Below are positions 1 through 7,653 of a stretch of DNA of 43,634 bases, one piece after another. Both the position numbers and the translations under genes were made by a program. This DNA comes from a virus. How positions within the stretch are numbered: the first letter of the stretch is position 1; each line of letters starts with the position of its first letter. The notes beneath the pieces were generated by a model. It was not told the origin of the DNA and made no database searches. It saw only the letters and a list, made by a program, of their open reading frames with translations. The stretch covers positions 1 through 43,634 of IMG/VR virus record IMGVR_UViG_3300035698_011561; one strand, given 5' to 3'.

Positions 1-212
1 ATGGGCAGCGCCGCGCCGTCCTGAAGCATGAAGATGCTATCGGCACCAGTGACCGCGCTTCCGGCTGCAATCGCCTCCAACTGGTCAATGATGAAATCCG
101 AGATGTTGGTTATCGTGACACTCTTCGGAGATGCACCATCGGATACAGGGATAAGTTCTACCCCCGTGACACTTGAATCCGGGGTCATTCCCGTGATTTT
201 AACATTAGCCAT
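1..212 (-). CDS. Virion or fibre protein, N-terminal part only (cut by window edge)
   Basis: The gene starts at the ATG at 212 and runs off the left edge, so only the first 70 codons are visible. A ribosome-binding site (GGGAG) lies about 8 bases upstream, inside the end of the preceding gene, which it overlaps by 8 bases. The product begins MANVKITGMTPDSSVTGVEL and continues rich in Ser, Thr, Asp and Val, with a phrase (VTITNISDFIIDQL) of the kind seen at the start of phage fibre and tail-tip proteins. Its place after two other beta-rich virion genes supports a structural role. No domain can be assigned because the rest is outside the window. Confidence 0.6.
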   Translation of the reverse strand, partial: MANVKITGMTPDSSVTGVELIPVSDGASPKSVTITNISDFIIDQLEAIAAGSAVTGADSIFMLQDGAALP

Positions 213-2850
213 TTCTCAGTCTCCCAAGTTTCTTTGCGAGTATACTCATTGATTCAAATGCCCAAGGACTTTCTGAAGTCAGCCATATCACGGCCCACGG
301 CCCACGCTCGCGGGGGTAGGCATGTTCCGGTAGCTCATCATCGGGTAAGTCCGCGCCAGCGCTTGTTGCTGAAAGAACATTGCTGAGTAAGCTATAAAAG
401 GTGCCTGCCTTACTGACTGCCCCAACAAAGGTTTTCACGCCGTTCGTGGTTGGGATATTGATCGAACCATCGGCGGTAAGCCTGTATGTTTGGTTTGGCT
501 CAGTCCAGTCTCCATCAGCTTCACGCCAAAGTACATAGGCATCGTCACCATCGCCACTTAGTGTTAGTGCAACCGAAATCAACGCATCGCCTGCCGTGAG
601 TGACGCCACTACCGGCGCATCGGGAACCTCTTCCGTCGCCCCTGCCAAGGTCGGTACAGACACACCGCTTGCAGCCGGGTAACGATCAGACAGGGTTTTG
701 TTTGATTCAAGAGCCTTGGCATAAACCGATGTACCGGCGGTCAGGTCTTTGGTTTGGCCGCTGGCATCAATAATCGCAACCAAGGCATCGCCTGAATGGT
801 TGTAAAGATATATCGCGGCGTTTGCTGCCTGCCCGGTAGCCGTGGCAATCCAAGTTACGGTATCCCCATTATCGGCAACAGTGAGAACAGTCGGAGCGCT
901 GGATTGCCCATCGCTAGGAACCTGTGTGCCGGTCAGTGAATCCAGCGTGTCGTAGTCATACGCAAGCTCAACTTTGTCTACCGCTGGAACACGTACGTTG
1001 CCCGTCTTGGCCGCGTTCTGGATTGTGTAGCCTGTGGCTAATCTGACATTCGCAATGCCGGGATCGACGTTACGTGCAGCCTCGTCGAACGTGCCAAGCT
1101 TGGCCGCTGACTCAATGGTATAGGCGGTATCCTTCACGACATTCGCAACGCCTGGGTCAGTGCTTTCAAGCGCACCGGTAAAGGAAAGCCCGCCCGCCAC
1201 ATCCTTTTTGACGTTGGCCGTGAAGTCTGTTTGATCCGTGAGATTGTCATCGTTCCAGTTGCCCCCGGCAGACTTAATCACATCATTGGCATTTTCGGAA
1301 TTATCATAAGCGCCGGTCCAACTTAAACCTCCAGCAACGCCATTCTTGACGTTATTGGTAAAATCAGTCTGATCTGTCAAATTGTCATCGTTCCAATTAC
1401 CGCCAGCTGATTTTATCACATCGTCAGCATTTTCTGCGTTATCATAGGCTCCTGTCCAAGACAAGCCGCCTGCCACGCCACTTTTAACATTATTAGTGAA
1501 GTCGGTTTGATCCGTCAGGTTGTCATCATTCCAGTTGCCGCCTTGGGATTTTATGATGTGATCGGCATCGCCGCTGTTATCGTAGCTGCCAGTCAGGGCT
1601 TCACTTGCGCCGAAGGTGACGCCTGACTCCACCTCTGCTTCTGCTGATTCGTGATACGTTCCCGCCGCCCCCTGCACTGTATCATCTTCGGTAACATTGC
1701 CAGCATCGGGGTAGTCTTCGGTGGCAGCGGTAAATTGTTTCGCCCCTGGGTTCGGGCCGGAGTAAGACTGAATTGCAGTACCATCACGATCTGTGGTCAC
1801 GCCAGCATGTCGCTTGGTTCCGGGGTCTGCATTCGGGTCAAGGAAATCAGCATCAGCAAGCGTGGTTGACGCGGCTGTAATTGTTTCCTGGCTCGACCCG
1901 TCCTCTTGCCCTTCAAGTTGATAGTTTGCCAGCGTGTCTTTTGGATCATCGGAATCAATAAAAGGATTTCCACTGGCATCAAGGCTTGACCATATATTAT
2001 CACCAATAACTGATAGTGGATTGTCTTGTCGCGCCGCCGATGTGGCCAGCATCAAACCCTTGGCATTATGAATAATATTCATGCGGACAATAGGCCAAGC
2101 GAAAAGGCTTTGATTACCTTGGCTTGAAAATAGATACCCAGAAGTATTAAAATAAATCATATTATGCAGCATGGTAAACGGAACCGTCTCAATTGACGAA
2201 TCAAAGAACGGATAATTGCTGGCATTATTCATGTAGAATCTGCTGCCCTGAATAAATACACTTGTATTACGGAAAGCAGAAAGCCGCGAAAATGATGATG
2301 TAAGTTCCATCTTGGCATTGATGATTGTAATTTGACCGCCACTGGTAGAGCTTTTTGCGCGGAATTGACTGCCAACAAAAGAACCACCGTTAACACTCAC
2401 CGCCTTAGTGTATCGGCCCTGAATAAATGACCCCACGCCAACACAAGAAGCATTTACATCATTGAATTCAATTTGACGGATATCAGAAAAGCCTCCGGCA
2501 AGGGCATATATATGCTTACCAGAACTGGAGGCGGTTATAGTCAAATCTTCAAATTTACAATAGCAATCATTGCCCGTTCCAGTCATTATGTGATCGGCAT
2601 TATTACTTAGCGTTTGTGGGCTGGCAGGATTTGCGCTTCTAACCGTTACGTGAAATTCTTTGCCAGCATCGACCTGTGCCGTTGTGGGGATAATAACCTT
2701 CGTATTTGAAGTATCATTGATGGACTGCACAATATTCTGGATAGCAGTCGTTGCCTCTCCATCTTCATCGGCAATAAGCTGCACCATTGCAGCGTTATCC
2801 GTAGAATACGCAATACCATCTACAAGATATGTTCCCGCGCCACCCGCCAT
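205..2850 (-). CDS. Large beta-rich virion protein, fibre or spike candidate
   Basis: The product is 881 residues. Roughly residues 80-290 carry short hydrophobic, Asn/Gly/Ser-rich strands (for example IRQIEFNDVNASCVGVGSFI) that resemble a right-handed beta-helix of the pectate-lyase type, as in phage spikes. Residues about 420-570 contain three near-identical 46-residue repeats containing GGNWNDDNLTDQTDF. The C-terminal third resembles fibronectin or Ig-like beta sandwich sequence (around LTAGDALISVALTLSGDGDD) and ends in Pro/Arg-rich sequence. The start ATG at 2848-2850 overlaps the stop of the upstream gene as TAATG, which indicates coupled translation. Fibre or spike is inferred from composition and location, and no catalytic residues were identified. 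Confidence 0.6.
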   Translation of the reverse strand: MAGGAGTYLVDGIAYSTDNAAMVQLIADEDGEATTAIQNIVQSINDTSNTKVIIPTTAQVDAGKEFHVTVRSANPASPQTLSNNADHIMTGTGNDCYCKFEDLTITASSSGKHIYALAGGFSDIRQIEFNDVNASCVGVGSFIQGRYTKAVSVNGGSFVGSQFRAKSSTSGGQITIINAKMELTSSFSRLSAFRNTSVFIQGSRFYMNNASNYPFFDSSIETVPFTMLHNMIYFNTSGYLFSSQGNQSLFAWPIVRMNIIHNAKGLMLATSAARQDNPLSVIGDNIWSSLDASGNPFIDSDDPKDTLANYQLEGQEDGSSQETITAASTTLADADFLDPNADPGTKRHAGVTTDRDGTAIQSYSGPNPGAKQFTAATEDYPDAGNVTEDDTVQGAAGTYHESAEAEVESGVTFGASEALTGSYDNSGDADHIIKSQGGNWNDDNLTDQTDFTNNVKSGVAGGLSWTGAYDNAENADDVIKSAGGNWNDDNLTDQTDFTNNVKNGVAGGLSWTGAYDNSENANDVIKSAGGNWNDDNLTDQTDFTANVKKDVAGGLSFTGALESTDPGVANVVKDTAYTIESAAKLGTFDEAARNVDPGIANVRLATGYTIQNAAKTGNVRVPAVDKVELAYDYDTLDSLTGTQVPSDGQSSAPTVLTVADNGDTVTWIATATGQAANAAIYLYNHSGDALVAIIDASGQTKDLTAGTSVYAKALESNKTLSDRYPAASGVSVPTLAGATEEVPDAPVVASLTAGDALISVALTLSGDGDDAYVLWREADGDWTEPNQTYRLTADGSINIPTTNGVKTFVGAVSKAGTFYSLLSNVLSATSAGADLPDDELPEHAYPRERGPWAVIWLTSESPWAFESMSILAKKLGRLRNG
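1160..1575 (-). repeat. Three 138-bp in-frame tandem repeats inside the 881-residue virion protein
   Basis: Three copies of a 138-bp unit (46 codons) follow one another. The phrase GGNWNDDNLTDQTDF is unchanged at protein level in all three, while the DNA differs at many third positions (for example ttgtcatcgttccagttgcc and ttgtcatcgttccaattacc). Synonymous divergence with protein conservation indicates an old duplication held by selection rather than a recent assembly artefact. Confidence 0.85.
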
Positions 2851-3230
2851 TAGGCTATCCTCTGCATTCTGGAGGCAATGCGAACTTCTTTTTCAATTAT
2901 TTTCAGACTGTCTATTTCTGTTTGTGCTTCTGAGGTTAAATACCCGTCTACAAGTTCGCTTTCCTGTGTATGTAAAAACTTCATTCGGTTATGAACATCA
3001 ACTCGGCGCTCAAGCTTTTTCTCTTTCAAATTTATGCAATGCAATCCCTCTTTGATTTCACCCATTTCTGTTTCTGAAAGTTCAAGAACGACATTATTCA
3101 TCACCGAAGGCTGTCCCAGCCTACTCCTCTCCATGTATCCTGTCTTATGGTCAGCAGCCAGAAGGTCAATGATATGCCCCGGCATGAAAGGACTGTTTGT
3201 GACATGGACATAAAGGATTTTATACTTCAT
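2850..3230 (-). CDS. Hypothetical 126-residue protein in the virion operon
   Basis: The family is not recognised. The product (MKYKILYVHVTNSPFMPGHI...) has an N-terminal beta-type segment and a highly charged, probably coiled C-terminal half (from about residue 60) rich in Glu and Lys. It sits between a single-span membrane miniprotein and the 881-residue fibre candidate. Its start overlaps the end of the miniprotein gene in another frame, and its stop overlaps the next start as TAATG, so it is translated as part of a tightly packed operon. A role as a small tail or fibre accessory protein is possible from context only. Confidence 0.6.
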   Translation of the reverse strand: MKYKILYVHVTNSPFMPGHIIDLLAADHKTGYMERSRLGQPSVMNNVVLELSETEMGEIKEGLHCINLKEKKLERRVDVHNRMKFLHTQESELVDGYLTSEAQTEIDSLKIIEKEVRIASRMQRIA

Positions 3231-3354
3231 CTTTATTCTTTCTCCGGTAGTCCCACGCCAATGATATCAGCCAGCAAGTCACGACCAGAGAGATACAGCC
3301 AACGCCGATAACGATTCCCGCAACTGCATCAACATGAATCATCAAGCTCTCCAT
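3220..3354 (-). CDS. 44-residue single-span membrane miniprotein
   Basis: This small gene fills an otherwise empty gap. It starts at an ATG that overlaps the stop of the propeller-like gene (TGATG) and ends 11 bases inside the next gene. The product begins MESLMIHVDAVAGIVIGVGC, has one hydrophobic span at about residues 10-34 and a basic tail (DYRRKNKDEV), which predicts N-out, C-in topology. Phages often encode such proteins for lysis control or membrane association, but the sequence does not identify a family. Perfect packing between two neighbours is the main reason for calling it. Confidence 0.6.
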   Translation of the reverse strand: MESLMIHVDAVAGIVIGVGCISLVVTCWLISLAWDYRRKNKDEV

Positions 3355-4793
3355 CAGTATTGACTGTTGACAACCGCAGTCATCGCAGCATCCGCTAGAT
3401 CGACCGCCTCTTCAGCAGTGTCGGCAGTGAATACTTGATACTTAACTGTCCCGCTGTTCTCGGCCAGGGCCGCATGGATCTCAGCCAGCATCCCATTATA
3501 GCCGTCCTCGCGTCCGATATGCAGCGGCCCCAGAAGCAAATGACTGCAAACAGATGTCCCGTCATCGCTCTGGGCGCTACTGGAAAACCTTCGCAAATAT
3601 CCGTCTTTGCATCCCAGAATCACATCTGAATCACCGCCAACGGGGATAATCGCCGCGGCCAACGGCTGATGGTCGTCCGCCAACTTCATTTGCCACAACG
3701 CTTTATTTTCAAGATTAAGCCACCAGTGAGTTCCATTGCCCGATGCAGGCGTAAGGAAAAGGTGAATCCCTTGGCTCCGATGATCGTATGTCATTATTAC
3801 GTCGGTCGTGGAAATATCGACATCAAGAAGTTCTTCGGGAACCTTGTGCTTGGAAAACTGTTCTGGGTGACGCTCACTGCCTATCTGCCATGTATAGAGC
3901 CCATCCCGCGCCAAGAAGACCACAAGGCCACCTGGAGTCGCGCAAATAGCGGTTGACCCAAGAATGCCAACGTGTGGACTGACGTTCTTCTTCTCGCCGT
4001 TGCTTTCAGCGAGATTGCCGTAAACCGCCCACAGGCTGTCATTCGTGCCGAACAGGATTGCCCGGTCGCGCCACGGCAGGATCGAGTTTATTTTCTCGCC
4101 TATTTTGCCGCCATCACCCACATAACCGAAGATCGCTCGGGTCGATTTATCCATGTCATCGCCAGCGCTCCAATTCTCTTCATCGGCTTGGGCGCTCATA
4201 TAGAACATGTGATCCGCGCCAGACAAGACAAGGCGCTCTTGGTAGACGGCAACCAAAGGCTGTATCGTAGGCGCATTTGGAACGGTTGTAACTGCGCCGG
4301 TATCCGGGTCGTATTTTCTGAGGGTGGAGTCGGCGATATAAAGCTTCCCGCCCTTCTCGGCCAGGGAGAAGCCATCGCTATCAACAAGTGGGTTCACCGA
4401 GCTCACGGTTGAATTAAAGATGATGTAATCGCCATCATCGGTAATAACAAAATCATCATCATCGGTTTTCAGGTATGCGATTGTCTCTGTGACTGTTGAA
4501 CCTTGAACGATAAAGAGCGAGCCATCGGCAATGACCGCAATATCCTGCTGGCGGTCGCCGTCTGCGTCCAGATAGACAAGGGATGAAATGGCGGTAATAG
4601 TCGTGCCGAAATCATCGGTAAGGTATTTCGTGAGGCCATGACGAGAACCGCCACGACCACGCTTTTCCAAAGGGCCGACACTACGCACGTTCACAGCCAG
4701 AGGCGTATTGAATGTCGGTCCATTTTGGGCGTATCCCCCCCGGCGATTCTGACCGCCGAGGGGGAACCGCACGTTCATTGACTTGGCTTGCAT
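3354..4793 (-). CDS. Propeller-like tail hub or nozzle protein candidate
   Basis: The product is 479 residues starting MQAKSMNVRFPLGG. An upstream in-frame ATG exists at 4817, but the start at 4793 is preferred because it overlaps the stop of the upstream zinc miniprotein as TAATG and has AGAGGAA just before it. The protein has repeated beta-rich blades with Asp/Gly turns (DADGDRQQDI, KGGKLYIADS, TNDSLWAVYG, ARDGLYTWQI), as expected for a beta-propeller. In podoviruses of the T7 and P22 types, the protein below the head-tail adaptor (nozzle or stopper) is propeller-like, and an adaptor-like gene is present at 7654-8439. The assignment is therefore structural inference from fold signature and gene order, without recognisable sequence identity. 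Confidence 0.55.
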   Translation of the reverse strand: MQAKSMNVRFPLGGQNRRGGYAQNGPTFNTPLAVNVRSVGPLEKRGRGGSRHGLTKYLTDDFGTTITAISSLVYLDADGDRQQDIAVIADGSLFIVQGSTVTETIAYLKTDDDDFVITDDGDYIIFNSTVSSVNPLVDSDGFSLAEKGGKLYIADSTLRKYDPDTGAVTTVPNAPTIQPLVAVYQERLVLSGADHMFYMSAQADEENWSAGDDMDKSTRAIFGYVGDGGKIGEKINSILPWRDRAILFGTNDSLWAVYGNLAESNGEKKNVSPHVGILGSTAICATPGGLVVFLARDGLYTWQIGSERHPEQFSKHKVPEELLDVDISTTDVIMTYDHRSQGIHLFLTPASGNGTHWWLNLENKALWQMKLADDHQPLAAAIIPVGGDSDVILGCKDGYLRRFSSSAQSDDGTSVCSHLLLGPLHIGREDGYNGMLAEIHAALAENSGTVKYQVFTADTAEEAVDLADAAMTAVVNSQY

Positions 4794-4957
4794 TATTCCT
4801 CTTTTTCCTTCTTCCATTCACCGCACCACTCACCATCGCTGGGTCTCGGCCATTCGCCCTTATCAACAGTGCTGGGCATATAAGCCGGTGGCCCCCTGTG
4901 GCATTCTCCATTCCTGCGATAAAAGCAATTACCGCAATTCTCTTTCTTTTCTGGCAT
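4793..4957 (-). CDS. 54-residue four-cysteine zinc-binding miniprotein
   Basis: The gene starts at the ATG at 4957 behind a strong ribosome-binding site (AAGGAGTGATCC) and ends in TAATG overlap with the propeller-like gene. The product reads MPEKKENCGNCFYRRNGECH and continues to an EWCGEW segment. Four cysteines (C8, C11, C19 and C45) plus H20 could bind one zinc ion, and the tail is Lys/Glu-rich. Many phages carry similar tiny cysteine-paired proteins of unknown role. It fixes the true start of the downstream gene. Confidence 0.75.
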   Translation of the reverse strand: MPEKKENCGNCFYRRNGECHRGPPAYMPSTVDKGEWPRPSDGEWCGEWKKEKEE

Positions 4958-4981
4958 GGATCACTCCTTAACCCAAGGCGG

Positions 4982-5006
4982 GGGAGAGGGCCGATTGCCC
5001 CCTCCC
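4982..5006 (-). terminator. GC-rich hairpin after the glycine-rich virion gene, no T-tract
   Basis: A 10-bp inverted repeat (GGGAGAGGGC and GCCCCCTCCC, one G-U pair) flanks a 5-base loop, 15 bases beyond the stop of the 547-residue gene. No run of T follows, so it may be an mRNA-protecting 3' hairpin or a weak terminator rather than a full intrinsic terminator. Confidence 0.55.
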
Positions 5007-5020
5007 AGGAAAAGCATTGA

Positions 5021-6664
5021 CTACGAAGCCGCATTGGGCCAGTAGTGCAGATACTTCGTGTCTCCACCAACGGTAATCTGGACCGAACCTTCAACATCCC
5101 CTGGAGCATCAGCCCCAGAAATTACCGGAGCCGTACCAGCAGCCGGGAATGCAAAGGCGTTCGTGTGTGCGCCTTCAATATTCAGCGCATTCGTCGGTGT
5201 TCCGGTGGTATTGTGAGAATGGAACGAGTTTGTCAGCGCTCCAGACGCATTCACTCTGTATCCTGAATCTAGGGTTGCGCCGTATTTCACGGACACATAA
5301 ATTCCACAGGTGTCAAGCGTCATCGCATTGGTATGTTCCCATCCAACGCGAATTCCACTCACCTTTCCGTAATCATCGCTACCTGTCTGAGTGATGTCCT
5401 CTGATCCGGTAAGTTCGATTGCCAAACCAGCCACTTGCCCAGTTTCCGCCAGATTACACCCAGCCAGCGCCATCGTTGAAAACATGCCGTATACCTGGTT
5501 GACCTCTGGTGAGCCGGTCATGGTGATCGCACCGCGAACAGCATAAGAGCTAGACAAGTTATGCGCGATGTCAATTCGCCCATAAATTGCCTGCGCCCCT
5601 GCATCCGTCACACAATCAGCAGTCGTGGTGAATTTGCCATGAATCGGTATAAAGTTTGAGGTGTCGTCTGTACTACCCGACAGGTGGACGCAAAGGCCCA
5701 CTACGTGCTCAGATACTTCGCCAAACGCTACCGCATTTGAGTAATCGCCAATGACAATCGCGCCGCCGGTAATCCCAACTCCCCATGTTCCGGTTGTCGG
5801 GACTTCAATGAGATGCCCGGTGCAAGCGTCAAGGTGAATGCCGTTGATGGAGTTGGCAACAATGATACCGTTCGGCCAGCTTGCCGCGCCAGAAGCCTTG
5901 TCGATCAGAATACCAGCGCAAGTGCCGTTGTTCGTGATGGTCCCTGCACCCGTTGTCTCAACGTGAATTCCAGCGAACTCGCCGCCGCTGTCAATGGTAA
6001 GCGCAGTCCCGATCTCCACAGAGGCGTCGAAGCAGGAAAAAGTACTGCCGGTTTTCGCACTGTGTGTCCCGGCAAGTTCCACGTATCCCTGGACTCCAGT
6101 GTAGATCCCGCTCGTAACGTCCACGCCAGTTGCCAACTTTAGCTGACCCATCACAGAGCGAATGGAGCCGCCTGTCTGGTCAACCGTGAGCAAGGTTCTG
6201 GCAAGGATAGTCCGAACGCTGTCCGCAATACTCGCACCCGCATCATCGGCATAGACACCCAGAATATAAGGCGTTGCCGTGGCAAGCGGAGAACCGCTAC
6301 CCTTAAGAAGCGATGCAAACGCCCCCTGCGTTATCCGGTTCATCCCAGCAATGTTTTTCGACGCGTCGAGAATCACCGCCTCGCTTGCCCCAGCCGTGCC
6401 AGCGGTCGCTCCAAGCAACGCTTCCTGGGCTGCGGTCATGGCGGCGACTGCATTGAAATCGCAATCCGCTTCCGTGCCTTCATTGGTGTAAAGCGCCGTT
6501 CCCTCTCCACCGTCACGATGCAGGAATAGGCAACCAACTGCATACCCAGCCGTGTCATCCGTTGGCACGGTAGCACCCTGGTCAAAAATGACCATTCCAT
6601 CATGAGCGTAGGTCGCAAAACTTGGTGCCTTAAACCCCAACACATTACAAACTCGTCTCAACAT
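5021..6664 (-). CDS. Glycine-rich beta-repeat virion protein
   Basis: The product is 547 residues, preceded by one of the best ribosome-binding sites in the window (AGGAGGTGGAAAG), which suggests high expression. The N-terminus (MLRRVCNVLGFKAPSFATYAH) is followed by a long Gly/Thr/Ala-rich region of short hydrophobic strands at irregular spacing (CAGILIDKASG, GITGGAIVIGDY, AIYGRIDIAH), resembling a beta-helix or layered repeat, and a short C-terminal tail ending QITVGGDTKYLHYWPN. It could be a major fibre, spike or particle-decorating protein. There is no recognised family and the function is inferred from composition, expression signals and its place in the virion operon. Confidence 0.6.
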   Translation of the reverse strand: MLRRVCNVLGFKAPSFATYAHDGMVIFDQGATVPTDDTAGYAVGCLFLHRDGGEGTALYTNEGTEADCDFNAVAAMTAAQEALLGATAGTAGASEAVILDASKNIAGMNRITQGAFASLLKGSGSPLATATPYILGVYADDAGASIADSVRTILARTLLTVDQTGGSIRSVMGQLKLATGVDVTSGIYTGVQGYVELAGTHSAKTGSTFSCFDASVEIGTALTIDSGGEFAGIHVETTGAGTITNNGTCAGILIDKASGAASWPNGIIVANSINGIHLDACTGHLIEVPTTGTWGVGITGGAIVIGDYSNAVAFGEVSEHVVGLCVHLSGSTDDTSNFIPIHGKFTTTADCVTDAGAQAIYGRIDIAHNLSSSYAVRGAITMTGSPEVNQVYGMFSTMALAGCNLAETGQVAGLAIELTGSEDITQTGSDDYGKVSGIRVGWEHTNAMTLDTCGIYVSVKYGATLDSGYRVNASGALTNSFHSHNTTGTPTNALNIEGAHTNAFAFPAAGTAPVISGADAPGDVEGSVQITVGGDTKYLHYWPNAAS

Positions 6665-6719
6665 CTTTCCACCTCCTGTTCAAATCAAATCAGGCGGCAT
6701 CCACATAGACACCGGCGGA

Positions 6720-6736
6720 AGAAGGCCAAGCCTTCT
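6720..6736 (-). terminator. Perfect 7-bp hairpin between holin-like and virion genes
   Basis: AGAAGGC and GCCTTCT form a perfect 7-bp stem around a 3-base loop, about 17 bases after the stop of the 97-residue gene on the minus strand. No T-run follows. It may limit read-through or protect the upstream transcript end. Confidence 0.45.
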
Positions 6737-6752
6737 CTCCGCGCTGATCCGA

Positions 6753-7046
6753 TTAACTGATTTCTCCCTTGGTTATACATGGCCGCTGCAAAATAAGCGT
6801 ATGCAGATTTTCGTTTGACCTCACCAGCCGTTTATTGCTTTCGTGGATTCCTTTGATCGCATCGGTTGAGGCTGCTGTCAGAGACTCAAGTTTGGTCTTC
6901 TGGTAATCCTCTACTTCCTTGATACGCGCACCAAGAGCCTGCTTGTCCTCACGGTCTTGACCGCTGCGCCGCCAATCGCGCCATACGAAATAAATGACAA
7001 GGGCTACTGCTAAACCAAATTCACTTATCAATGTCTGCAATTCCAT
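6753..7046 (-). CDS. Holin-like membrane protein with coiled-coil tail
   Basis: The product has 97 residues. It has a single hydrophobic segment near the N-terminus (residues about 8-22, FGLAVALVIYFVW), a basic stop (RDWRR), then a long charged helix (EDKQALGARIKEVEDY) likely to form a coiled coil. This plan matches small phage membrane proteins of the BhlA/UviB holin-like type, which are short, with one N-terminal span and a charged helical tail. It lies 6 bases after a lipoprotein gene and near two further membrane miniproteins, a usual setting for lysis genes. Holin function is inferred, and no endolysin was found in this window. Confidence 0.5.
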   Translation of the reverse strand: MELQTLISEFGLAVALVIYFVWRDWRRSGQDREDKQALGARIKEVEDYQKTKLESLTAASTDAIKGIHESNKRLVRSNENLHTLILQRPCITKGEIS

Positions 7047-7052
7047 GGGTGC

Positions 7053-7337
7053 CTACTTTCCGTCTACGACGCCATGAACGGTTTTCTTAGGAGCCCGTCC
7101 CTTGAGATAAGCCCCAGCCGGAACCTCTCCGACTCCAATGTTCACCCATTGGCCGTCTCTTTTCTCAAGCAATTCCGCCCGCACGGGCTTTGCCAGGCGA
7201 AGGGCGGGGGCATTCATGTCGATAAAGCTGAATCTCTTTTCGATCTTGTTGATAGGCTGAAAAAGACTAAGGCAGCCAGTGCTACCAATCGCTGTCATCA
7301 AACACAGCGTCATCAGCAGGATCACCCTTCGCATCAT
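7053..7337 (-). CDS. Small lipoprotein, possible outer-membrane spanin subunit
   Basis: The product has 94 residues with a typical lipoprotein signal: basic start (MMRR), hydrophobic core (VILLMTLCLMTAIG) and a lipobox ending STGC, with Cys22 as the likely lipid-modified residue. The mature part is about 70 residues of mixed charge without Pro-rich stretches. AGGAAA lies 7 bases before the start. Phage lipoproteins next to holin-like genes often act as outer-membrane spanins or in superinfection exclusion. The first 56 bases overlap a separate small membrane ORF in another frame, an arrangement reminiscent of embedded spanin pairs, but that reading is speculative. Confidence 0.55.
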   Translation of the reverse strand: MMRRVILLMTLCLMTAIGSTGCLSLFQPINKIEKRFSFIDMNAPALRLAKPVRAELLEKRDGQWVNIGVGEVPAGAYLKGRAPKKTVHGVVDGK

Positions 7338-7428
7338 GGTATGTTTCCTTTCTCCCGATAGGCTTATCGAGAAGCGCAGAAAAGAGTGCTTTGAATATCG
7401 CCGCTAATGCGGCCCAGATGGCATTCAT
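7282..7428 (-). CDS. 48-residue membrane-active miniprotein overlapping the lipoprotein gene
   Basis: The gene starts at ATG 7428 in ATGA overlap with the stop of the preceding 71-residue gene and extends 56 bases into the lipoprotein gene in a different frame. The product begins MNAIWAALAAIFKALFSALL, an amphipathic or membrane-spanning helix, then turns acidic (DADDAVFDDSDW at the end, with some residues between). A weak Shine-Dalgarno (GGAAG) precedes it. Start/stop coupling and the clean filling of the 88-base gap argue that it is real. It could be a holin, antiholin or inner partner of the lipoprotein. Confidence 0.5.
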   Translation of the reverse strand: MNAIWAALAAIFKALFSALLDKPIGRKETYHDAKGDPADDAVFDDSDW

Positions 7429-7640
7429 TCAGTAGGGTCTTCCTCAACAGGCACTTCCGCTGGGGCTTCAGGCTCGTTCTTGATAACCTCGATGCCCTCT
7501 TTCACCTGTTCGATGGTCTTGCCGGCATCGACCTTGGTGGCTGGATCATTGTCGAGAAAAGCGACTGCCGCCGCCGCCAGTGCCGCCAAGATCATCAAGA
7601 GTCCCAGCAACCACTTCTTCCACGCTTTCTCACTACTCAT
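7425..7640 (-). CDS. 71-residue single-span membrane protein
   Basis: The product starts MSSEKAWKKWLLGLLMILAA with one strong hydrophobic span (residues about 10-29) behind a basic N-terminus, then a periplasm- or cytoplasm-facing acidic tail rich in Glu, Pro and Val. AAGGAGATATT-type sequence precedes the start. It is part of the run of four small membrane or lipoprotein genes (7640 to 6753) between the head-tail adaptor and a large virion protein. Lysis or membrane association is likely from context, but the family is not recognised. Confidence 0.55.
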   Translation of the reverse strand: MSSEKAWKKWLLGLLMILAALAAAAVAFLDNDPATKVDAGKTIEQVKEGIEVIKNEPEAPAEVPVEEDPTE

Positions 7641-7653
7641 AATATCTCCTTTT

